From Myxococcota bacterium (GTDB taxonomy: Bacteria > Myxococcota_A > UBA796): a stretch of DNA of 64,000 nucleotides. The notes beneath the pieces were generated by a model. The model made no database searches. It saw only the letters and a list, made by a program, of their open reading frames with translations, and had not been told where the DNA came from. The stretch lies in contig JAQXDW010000073.1 in assembly GCA_029251165.1 (NCBI GenBank), positions 1 to 64,000 on the forward strand, read 5' to 3'. Shown one piece after another: positions 57,284 through 64,000 of the stretch (positions are counted from its first letter, which is position 1; each line of letters opens with the position of its first letter). A program made the position numbers and the translations under genes.

Positions 57284-59896
57284 TCAGTCTTCTTCAGGCG
57301 CCGGGATGCGCTCGAAGGTGATCTGCTCGATGCCAAAGTCATCGGTCTCGATGTCGACCTTCACGGTGTCCTTGGCGCCATACGAGCCCGAGACGATGGC
57401 CTTGGACATCGGGTTGAGCAGGTACTGCTGGATCGAGCGCTTCAGCGGCCGTGCACCGAAGTCGGGATCAAAGCCGGCATCGCACAGGGAGATGCGGGCA
57501 GTGGGCGAGACCTCGATGTTGAGCTGACGCTCGCTGAGCAGGCGGCGGACCCGACGCATCTGGATGTCGAAGATCTTGTCGATGTCGTCGCGGGTCAGGG
57601 CATCGAAGATGACCTTGTCGTCGATTCGGTTGAGGAACTCTGGACGGAACCGGCGGTTCAGCTCGCTCATCACGTCCTGCTTCATCTTCTCCCGGTTGCC
57701 CTTGGCCTCCATGATCTTGTGGGAGCCCACGTTGCTCGTCATGATCAGGACGGTGTTGCGGAAGTCGACGGTGCGTCCCTTGGAGTCGGTCAGGCGACCA
57801 TCATCAAAGACCTGCAGCATCAGGTTGAAGACATCGTTGTGTGCCTTCTCGATCTCGTCGAACAGCACGACGGAGTAGGGACGGCGCCGGACGGCCTCGG
57901 TCAGCTGGCCGCCCTCGTCGTAGCCGACGTATCCGGGAGGTGCGCCGATGAGGCGGGCGACCGAGTGCTTCTCCATGTACTCAGACATGTCGATGCGGAC
58001 CATGTTGTTCTCGTCGTCGAACATGAACTCCGCGAGGGCCTTGGCGAGCTCCGTCTTGCCGACACCGGTTGGTCCGAGGAACATGAAGGTTCCGATCGGC
58101 CGGTTGGGATCCTGCAGTCCCGCCCGAGAGCGGCGAACCGCATCGGAGACTGCGATGACGGCCTCGTGCTGGCCGATGACCCGGTGGTGGAGGTTGTCCT
58201 CCATCTTCAGCAGGCGCTCCTGCTCGGACTGCTGGAGCTTGGTGACGGGGATGCCGGTCCACTTGCTGACCACCAGGGCAATGTCCTGCTCTGTGACCTC
58301 CTCCCGGAGCATGCCGCCGTCCTCTGCCTGCAGCTCTGCGAGCTTTGCCTGCAGCGCGCTGACGCGCTGGGCGGTCTGGGGGATCTTGCCGTACTGAAGC
58401 TCGCTGGCCCCGGCGTAGTCTCCCTGACGCTTGGCGGTCTCCAGCTCGTGGTTGTACTCCTCGAGGCTCGCCTTGGCCTGACTGATGTCTTCGATGGCGG
58501 ACTTCTCAGCCATCCAGACCGCCTTCAGCTCGTTGACCTCCTCCTTCATGGTCATCATCTCGTCGCGCATCACCGCCGCGCGCTCGACGGCTCCCTTGTC
58601 GGTCTCCCGAGCCAGGGCGAGCAGCTCGACCTCCCGGTTTCGGATCTTGCGCTCCAGGGTGTCGATGGGCTGAGGGACGCTCTCGATCTCCATCTTCAGC
58701 CGGCTGGCGGCCTCGTCCATCAGGTCGATGGCTTTGTCTGGGAGCATGCGGTCAGAGATGTAGCGGTTGGAGAGCACCGCAGAGGCGAGGATGGCATCGT
58801 CGGTGATCCGGATGCCGTGGTGGATCTCGTACTTCTCCTTGATGCCGCGAAGGATGGAGATGGTGTCGTCTACCGAGGGCTCTGGCACGTAGACCTGCTG
58901 GAAGCGCCGCTCGAGGGCCTTGTCTTTCTCCAGATGCTTTCGATACTCATCGAGCGTGGTCGCGCCGATGCAGCGAAGCTCGCCGCGGGCGAGTGCTGGC
59001 TTGAGCATGTTGCCAGCGTCCATGCTGCCTTCGGTCTTTCCTGCTCCGACCATGGTGTGCAGCTCGTCGATGAACAGGATGATCTGTCCGTCGCTGCTCT
59101 CGATCTCGGTGATGACGGCCTTGAGGCGCTCCTCGAAGTCTCCGCGATACTTCGCACCGGCCAGCAGCGAGGCGAGGTCGAGCGCGAGGACCTTCTTGTC
59201 CTTGAGGCTCTCTGGGACATCGCCGGTAGCGATTCGGTGCGCGATGCCCTCGATGATGGCGGTCTTGCCGACGCCGGGCTCGCCGATGAGCACGGGGTTG
59301 TTCTTGGTCCGCCGGGAGAGGACCTGCAGGGTACGGCGGATCTCGCCATCGCGACCGATGATCGGGTCGATCTTGCCCTTCCGCGCTTCCTCGGTCATGT
59401 CGCGGGTGTACTTCTCCAAGGCCTCATACTTGCCCTCGGCATCCTCGCCGTCGACGGTCTGGCCGCCGCGGAGGATCTTGAGGGCCTCCATGAGGCGGGG
59501 ACCGGTGAGGCCGTGGTCGTGGAGAAGCTCACGAGGCTTGTCCTTGACGCGCTCAATGGAGAGGAAGAGGGTCTCGCTGGCGACGTGGCTGTCGCCCATC
59601 TCTCGGGCGATGTCGTCGGCTACGGAGATGACCTTCTGGGCCTGACTCGACATGCGAGACTTGTTGCTGCCGTGGGCCTGCGGAAGCTGCTGAAGGAGCT
59701 GCGCGGAGTCACGACGGAGCTGGTTGATGTCCACGCCAACGTGCTTGAGGAGAGAAGGGACGACGCCCTTGTCCTGGGTAATCAGGACCATCAGGAGGTG
59801 GTGCGGGCGCAGCTCAGGGTTGCCCTGCTTGCCTGCAAGGTTCTGCGCATCCAGCAGCGCTTCCCTCGACTTGACCGTGAAGCGATCGTATTTCAT
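57284..59896 (-). CDS. clpB: ATP-dependent disaggregase ClpB
   Basis: 870 residues from ATG 59896 (AAGGAG seven bases before; an in-frame upstream codon at 59929 adds only a non-conserved dozen residues). An N-terminal Clp_N repeat domain (YDRFTVKSREALLDAQNLAGKQGNPELRPHHLL) is followed by NBD1 with Walker A GEPGVGKTAI, the middle coiled coil (ELKAVWMAEKSAIEDISQAKASLEEY) diagnostic of ClpB rather than ClpA/C, and NBD2 with GPTGVGKTEL. With DnaK it would dissolve heat-aggregated proteins. A 7-bp stem with one bulge (59909-59915/59942-59948) lies right upstream of its Shine-Dalgarno. Confidence 0.97.
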   Translation of the reverse strand: MKYDRFTVKSREALLDAQNLAGKQGNPELRPHHLLMVLITQDKGVVPSLLKHVGVDINQLRRDSAQLLQQLPQAHGSNKSRMSSQAQKVISVADDIAREMGDSHVASETLFLSIERVKDKPRELLHDHGLTGPRLMEALKILRGGQTVDGEDAEGKYEALEKYTRDMTEEARKGKIDPIIGRDGEIRRTLQVLSRRTKNNPVLIGEPGVGKTAIIEGIAHRIATGDVPESLKDKKVLALDLASLLAGAKYRGDFEERLKAVITEIESSDGQIILFIDELHTMVGAGKTEGSMDAGNMLKPALARGELRCIGATTLDEYRKHLEKDKALERRFQQVYVPEPSVDDTISILRGIKEKYEIHHGIRITDDAILASAVLSNRYISDRMLPDKAIDLMDEAASRLKMEIESVPQPIDTLERKIRNREVELLALARETDKGAVERAAVMRDEMMTMKEEVNELKAVWMAEKSAIEDISQAKASLEEYNHELETAKRQGDYAGASELQYGKIPQTAQRVSALQAKLAELQAEDGGMLREEVTEQDIALVVSKWTGIPVTKLQQSEQERLLKMEDNLHHRVIGQHEAVIAVSDAVRRSRAGLQDPNRPIGTFMFLGPTGVGKTELAKALAEFMFDDENNMVRIDMSEYMEKHSVARLIGAPPGYVGYDEGGQLTEAVRRRPYSVVLFDEIEKAHNDVFNLMLQVFDDGRLTDSKGRTVDFRNTVLIMTSNVGSHKIMEAKGNREKMKQDVMSELNRRFRPEFLNRIDDKVIFDALTRDDIDKIFDIQMRRVRRLLSERQLNIEVSPTARISLCDAGFDPDFGARPLKRSIQQYLLNPMSKAIVSGSYGAKDTVKVDIETDDFGIEQITFERIPAPEED

Positions 59897-60045
59897 GGAT
59901 GACTCCTTGTTTGCCGCAAGTGTATGCACCGCGATGCCGATGGCAAAACCAGCCGTGGTGGTCGTTGGCTATTGGTGTCGGGCAGGCTACAGCATTTCTT
60001 CTCCATCCTCCCCTCTGGGGCCTCCTCTTGACTGGATTGTGCCGC

Positions 60046-60435
60046 GTGATCGGGCTGTCGCTCCTCCTCTTTGCCTGTCAGACCCGTGCCCCCGGAGAGG
60101 GGGTATCTGTCCCGGACCCGACCACCCGTCTCTCGGCGCTCAATGCTGGACTCGACGAGGCGCTGCTGATGTGGCAGGGCGCGCAGTCTGCACAAGCCCA
60201 GGAAATCTTGGAGCAGACCTACACCGCACACTTCGAGCCCGTTGAGGCTTCCTTGGTGGAGCAGGGGGTCGATGTCCTCCAGATCGAGTACGCCTTCGGC
60301 CGACTCGGCTATCGGATGCGGCGTGCTCCGGGCACTCGAAAGTCTGACGGCGAAGAGGTCCGCGCGCTCCTTGACGCTCTGACAGTGGATATCGAGGCGG
60401 CGTTCGACGCTCTCCCTTCCACTCCGGGCGGTTAA
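60046..60435 (+). CDS. Small lipoprotein of unknown function
   Basis: About 129 residues if GTG 60046 is the start, giving signal VIGLSLLLFAC with a lipobox; TTG 60028 is an alternative, and the frame is open further upstream to 59899. The mature chain is helical: LNAGLDEALLMWQGAQSAQAQEILEQTYTAHFEPVEASLVEQG, then FGRLGYRMRRAPGTRKSDGEEVRALLDALTVDIEAAFDAL. An imelysin/M75-like or cytochrome-like four-helix shape is possible but not supported by key residues. Lies divergently from clpB. Confidence 0.55.
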   Translation: MIGLSLLLFACQTRAPGEGVSVPDPTTRLSALNAGLDEALLMWQGAQSAQAQEILEQTYTAHFEPVEASLVEQGVDVLQIEYAFGRLGYRMRRAPGTRKSDGEEVRALLDALTVDIEAAFDALPSTPGG

Positions 60436-60520
60436 CCGCTCCGCTGAGCACGCAGAATCCGCTACACTTCAGACATCGCAGGGGCATTCTTTCACCGTCC
60501 CGGACGCAGGAGTGGAGCGA

Positions 60521-62101
60521 ATGGCGGTGTCTACGGAGCTGCAACCAGATGGGCTCTCTCCAGAGCAGGTCGGCTGGTTCAAGATCCTCTCCACGGTGGA
60601 TTCTTCTGCGGAAGACATCCGAACCTTTCAGGTCTGGCACCCGTTTCACCACACCCGCTGCACCCTGACCCTGTTCCCTGGGATCGACGTTCTTCAGCAC
60701 CGCTCCTTAGAGTCAGATGCCCGGAAGCTCCGCAGCATCGGCCATCCGGCCCTGATGCCGGTGCTCGATGTCGTCGACTCCGGCGGACGGACTGGCCTGC
60801 TGGTACAGGGCACCGGCGGCTACTCGCTGCGCGACTGTCTCAATGAGGTCGGGGCGCTGGAGGTCGATGAAGCCATCGCCATCTTCCGCCAGCTCCTCTC
60901 TGGTGTCAGCGCGCTTCACAGCCGCGATCTCACCCACGGTGATCTGAGGCCGGAGAACATCCAGCTCGATGTCTCCGAGGACCGGCTCATTGCCCGCATT
61001 CGAGGCTTGGGACGCGCATCGATCGAGCGCTGGAACCTCCACTCACCGTATCTCGCCCCAGAGCTGGCCAGCGGCGGCACAGCAGATCCTCGCGCCGACG
61101 TCTTCTCCCTGGGGTGCATCTTCTACGAGAGCCTCACCGGTGAGGCTCCGTTCACCGAGATCGATCCCTGGATCCGCCGTCAGGAGATCCGGGACAGCTC
61201 TCCTCAGCGGCTGCAGAGTCGGGGCATGCGCCTGCCCCTTGAGGTCTCCTTCGCCATCGACAGTGCCTTGAAGTTCCACGCCAGCGAGCGCTTCGCGAGT
61301 GCCCGAGCCTTCTCGCGTGCCCTTCCAAGCGACGACGACCGGCTGCGTACCGAAGAGATCAGCATGCCGCTGAGCTCCTCCGATGATCGAAACCCCATCG
61401 GCGGGCCTCTGAGCATTGGTACACCCCCCCCTGGTGGGCCGAGCCCCCAGCTCGTGCCGCCCGAGCGACGCCCAGAGTCGGACAGCAGCGCGTTCCCTGC
61501 GGAGGAGGAATACGCGCCCGTCGCCGAGCCGCCCGTCACACCAGAGACCAAGCCGTCCGCTGAGAGTGAAGTCCTCGAGGAGCTCGGGCTCGGGGATCGA
61601 ATGGCCGCGGCGCCGGTCAATGCCGTGATCGTCAGCTCCCGGCTCCTGCGGGGCCTGGCGGTGCCGTTTATGGCGACCCTCCTCCTGGTTGTGATGTGGA
61701 ATTGGAGCAGCGCCCAGGACACCATCGCGCTCAAGGAAGATGTCGAGGCCTCCATGGCTGGTCTGGATCCGCTGCTTGCCCGGAGCCTCTTGATGGCTGA
61801 CCAGGTCATCGCGGTCGGCGTCGAGCCGAACAAGGTCCGTCCCTTGGTCGCGCGGTTTGACTCCGCAGATGGCCACAGCGAGCAGCTCAAGGCTGGTCAC
61901 TACCTGGTGACCTCGATGTTCCGACAGGTTCGCTCTCTGAGGACGTCAGAAGATGACAGCCTCAACCAGCGGCGCCGCAGCCTGGAGGTTCAGCTCAACG
62001 CCATGGAGCGGGAGTATGTCGAGCACAAAGAGAAGAGTGCCTCGCTCCAAGATGCAACGACGGGCTCTCTGCTCGGTCAGCTGGTCGACCTGCTTCGCTG
62101 A
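60521..62101 (+). CDS. Kinase-fold membrane protein with altered ATP-site residues
   Basis: 526 residues from ATG 60521, where the preceding AGGAG is well placed. Kinase motifs: catalytic loop THGDLRPENIQL keeps Asp141 and Asn146, and SPYLAPELASGG plus DVFSLGCIFYESLTGEAPF keep the APE and helix F regions. But the beta3 strand is TRCTLTLFP without Lys, and the DFG position is RGLG (161-164). So ATP binding and transfer are doubtful. A Pro-rich linker, one membrane helix (AVPFMATLLLVVMW) and a coiled periplasmic region follow. It probably senses or scaffolds. Confidence 0.75.
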   Translation: MAVSTELQPDGLSPEQVGWFKILSTVDSSAEDIRTFQVWHPFHHTRCTLTLFPGIDVLQHRSLESDARKLRSIGHPALMPVLDVVDSGGRTGLLVQGTGGYSLRDCLNEVGALEVDEAIAIFRQLLSGVSALHSRDLTHGDLRPENIQLDVSEDRLIARIRGLGRASIERWNLHSPYLAPELASGGTADPRADVFSLGCIFYESLTGEAPFTEIDPWIRRQEIRDSSPQRLQSRGMRLPLEVSFAIDSALKFHASERFASARAFSRALPSDDDRLRTEEISMPLSSSDDRNPIGGPLSIGTPPPGGPSPQLVPPERRPESDSSAFPAEEEYAPVAEPPVTPETKPSAESEVLEELGLGDRMAAAPVNAVIVSSRLLRGLAVPFMATLLLVVMWNWSSAQDTIALKEDVEASMAGLDPLLARSLLMADQVIAVGVEPNKVRPLVARFDSADGHSEQLKAGHYLVTSMFRQVRSLRTSEDDSLNQRRRSLEVQLNAMEREYVEHKEKSASLQDATTGSLLGQLVDLLR

Positions 62102-62118
62102 AGTGCAGCGGTGATGCC

Positions 62119-63654
62119 TCAGCGCTGGCGGCGACGCCGCAGCGCTGTGCCGAGCAGCGCGAGCAATGACAGGAGCGCGACTCCAGAGGTCGGACGGACG
62201 GTCGCGCAGCCTTCTTGCGTGGAGACCGTGGTGGAGCGCTCGACGATAAACGCACACGCACCCTCTGCGATGTCGTTTTCGTCTTCGTCGATGAGTCCGT
62301 CGCAGTCGTTGTCCGCGCCGTCGCAGTCCTCTAAGGCTCCGGGGAAGCTCCAGGGGTCATCGTCGCTGCAGTCGGTGTAGACGCCGTCGATGTACTCCGG
62401 ATACGAGTCGCCGTCATCGTCATAGGTGAAGGAACCCTCATCGAGACTGCCGTCGCAGTCATCGTCGGTCTTGTTTGCGGTCTCTTCTGCGCCGGGATGG
62501 ATGAGGGGATTGTCGTCGTTGCAGTCGCCCTCGCGCTCAGAGAAGCCGTCGGCATCGTCGTCGAACCAGTCGGTCGTGTCATCGATCCGACCGTCGCAGT
62601 TGTCGTCGATCTGGTTGACGTACTCGATGGCATCTGGAAAAACGGACGCGTCGTTGTCGTCGCAGTCGCCGTCATTCTCGCTCCAGCCGTCGTCGTCGTC
62701 GTCTTGGCTCAGCGAGCTGGAGGCCTCGTCGATCTGGCCGTCGCAGTCATCATCCTCGCCGTTGTTGGCGTTCTCTAGAGCAGAAGGATTGATGGAGCCG
62801 TCGTAGTCGTTGCAGTCTCCGCCGCAGGCAAACCACCCATCAGCGTCATCATCCCAGGTCGGGTCGACGGAGTTCTCGCAGTCGTTTCCGATGGCCGTGA
62901 TGACCTCGTCGTAGGTCGGATCGTTGATCCCAATCTCAACGATTGCATCTTCAGCGTTGGAGGATGCTGGGATCCAGGCGACCTTGAAGGCGTTGCGGGT
63001 CTTGGGCAGCACATAGATCGGCAGGTGATCGGGCACGTAGAAGGACGTCGAGCCGATGGCGTCGAAGTCGGAGATGGTCAGGGTGACGCTGCCGCAGTTC
63101 TCGACGGTGACATCTGAGGAGAAGTACCCGCCGGCGGTTCGGTTCCCGAAGTCATGGAACAGCGGGTAGATGTTTGCGCAGGGGTTCCGGCCGATGCCGC
63201 GAAGCACCACTCGCCACAGCCCGTTGCCATCCTCGTCACGCTCATAGACCTCAGAGTCGTTGGAGACGATGGTCAGCGTTGTGCGAAAGTACTCCTCGCC
63301 ATCTGGGCGGAAGTTGATCTCGACGAGCCCATAGGTCGGTATATCGAGGCTCCCGCCGTCGATGATCTGGGCATCTGGGACCCCATCTCCGTCGGTGTCT
63401 TCTGTCTTCCAGCTGTCGAGGATCGCGAAGTGCTCCTCGTCATCGCTGTAGATGTCGAGAATGGTGACCGGACCCTGCGCTGTGCTGCGCAGGTAGATGG
63501 GGAGGGTTTCTCGGTCTCCGACGGCCACCGCGCCGGCATCGAAGGTGGCGAGCTCAGTAGAGAGCTCTCGACGCTGTGCGGTGATCTCGTGATCGGGAGC
63601 ACAGGAGAACAGCCCGAGGGCTGCAGTGGTTAGCAGAGGTCGCATCGCACCCAT
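62119..63654 (-). CDS. Lipoprotein with ASH-like domains, four MopE motifs and a MYXO-CTERM-like tail
   Basis: 511 residues. The signal LLTTAALGLFSC has a lipobox. Residues ~30-260 are beta-sandwich modules of the choice-of-anchor/ASH kind (DRETLPIYLRSTAQGPVTILDIY, FGNRTAGGYFSSDVTVENCGSVTLTISDF). Four MopE-like metal units follow (DDDADGWFACGGDCNDYDGSINPSALEN, and similar units with GDCDDNDASVFPDAIEY, GDCNDDNPLIHPGAEE, DCSDDDPWSFPGALEDCDG). The C-terminus EGC, a hydrophobic run and RRRRQR is MYXO-CTERM-like. Having both N-terminal lipidation and a C-terminal sorting tail is unusual. Confidence 0.85.
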   Translation of the reverse strand: MGAMRPLLTTAALGLFSCAPDHEITAQRRELSTELATFDAGAVAVGDRETLPIYLRSTAQGPVTILDIYSDDEEHFAILDSWKTEDTDGDGVPDAQIIDGGSLDIPTYGLVEINFRPDGEEYFRTTLTIVSNDSEVYERDEDGNGLWRVVLRGIGRNPCANIYPLFHDFGNRTAGGYFSSDVTVENCGSVTLTISDFDAIGSTSFYVPDHLPIYVLPKTRNAFKVAWIPASSNAEDAIVEIGINDPTYDEVITAIGNDCENSVDPTWDDDADGWFACGGDCNDYDGSINPSALENANNGEDDDCDGQIDEASSSLSQDDDDDGWSENDGDCDDNDASVFPDAIEYVNQIDDNCDGRIDDTTDWFDDDADGFSEREGDCNDDNPLIHPGAEETANKTDDDCDGSLDEGSFTYDDDGDSYPEYIDGVYTDCSDDDPWSFPGALEDCDGADNDCDGLIDEDENDIAEGACAFIVERSTTVSTQEGCATVRPTSGVALLSLLALLGTALRRRRQR

Positions 63655-63733
63655 TTTACGTCGAGTTTAGTTATCTGCCAATCGTGTCAGGGACTGTCTA
63701 TCAGCAGCACTTGAGATGTCTGCTCGTGACGTC

Positions 63734-64000
63734 TTAATCCTGAACCTCACGCTCCAGCACACTTCGGGCTTTCCGGTACAGAAATTGCGCCTGTTGGAGA
63801 TTATCTCCGATGCAGACCATCCCCAGCTTTCCAAATTCGGAGAGCGCGCCCATCAGGTGAAAGACGGTTCCACGCTCGGTGGTGGGGTGGAAGTGGAGGT
63901 CATGGTAGACCGCGATGTCGATGAGATCCTCCGGCAGCAGCCCCTGGAAGCGGGGGGACTGGAGGGTGTCAGAGGCGAAGTAGTATTTTGGTCGACCACT
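63734..64000 (-). CDS. C-terminal part of a probable ATP-grasp peptide ligase (PGM1-related), partial
   Basis: 88 residues, translated from the window edge to TAA at 63734-63736; the 5' part lies beyond base 64000. The visible sequence (LIDIAVYHDLHFHP, TERGTVFHLMGALSEFGKLGMVCIGDNLQQAQFLYRKARSVL) resembles the C-terminal domain of PGM1-type carboxylate-amine ligases, which joins to an ATP-grasp core. The core itself is not in the window. If correct, the full protein would ligate an amino acid or peptide. The ~80-base gap to the MopE gene holds nothing recognisable. Confidence 0.55.
   Translation of the reverse strand, partial: SGRPKYYFASDTLQSPRFQGLLPEDLIDIAVYHDLHFHPTTERGTVFHLMGALSEFGKLGMVCIGDNLQQAQFLYRKARSVLEREVQD

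Noticed and set aside
57719..59902. A 727-residue plus-strand frame opposite clpB
   Set aside because: The minus-strand clpB is unambiguous. The opposite product is a codon-bias shadow of it.

Overview
The window looks like chromosome from a high-GC bacterium of the Myxococcota (old Deltaproteobacteria) type. This is inferred from content, not from a search. The evidence is: many short-signal lipoproteins ending in a lipobox Cys; Asp-rich MopE-like metal-binding repeats; two C-termini of MYXO-CTERM form (Cys, hydrophobic stretch, Arg cluster); PEGA-domain and kinase-like proteins; an Oar-like TonB receptor; and SelB. No transposase, integrase, CRISPR array, tRNA or rRNA was recognised. Housekeeping genes (ndk, dapA, dapB, murJ, aspS, selB, ttcA, clpB) are scattered throughout, so this is core genome with lineage-specific surface genes between them.

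Layout. 1-7200: end of a Pro-rich protein, ndk, an unknown protein, an OmpA-like/mannosyltransferase-like pair, a RecA-fold ATPase preceded by three palindromes, a TIGR01777 epimerase, a signal-peptidase homologue lacking both catalytic residues, and a nitrilase-family amidohydrolase. 7200-10770: divergent glycosyltransferase with coiled-coil tail and a double radical SAM/SPASM fusion. 10817-14421: a tight minus-strand cluster of porin-like protein, dapA, dapB and M48 protease. 14546-19683: a surface-polysaccharide type cluster (epimerase, cupin, two polytopic membrane proteins, a DUF5989-like small protein). 19734-33701: secreted and lipid-anchored proteins (arylsulfotransferase-like, MopE/PPC, FG-GAP, subtilase), murJ with a pseudokinase, two barrels/epimerases and a degenerate metallo-beta-lactamase fold. 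33789-46851: SPFH/GYF protein, aspS, a 1422-residue lipoprotein with 38 Cys-bounded Asp-rich units, PEGA protein, selB, zinc-ribbon/GYF protein, ABC ATPase and ttcA. 47002-64000: Oar-like receptor coupled to a lipoprotein, CobW GTPase next to an inverted aconitase-type fusion, more lipoproteins, clpB, a second pseudokinase, a MopE/MYXO-CTERM protein, and the end of a likely ATP-grasp ligase.

Themes. (1) Several enzymes appear to have lost catalytic residues: two kinase-like proteins, a type I signal peptidase, an MBL fold, and the second radical SAM half. (2) Acidic Ca2+/metal-binding repeats of two distinct types decorate exported proteins. (3) Short tandem repeats of 14-21 bp lie at or just after stop codons at five separate loci. 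(4) Two regulatory DNA/RNA structures stand out: the GGACA-N5-TGTCC array at 4793-4860, and a leader hairpin at 33735-33783 that would cover the SPFH gene's ribosome-binding site.
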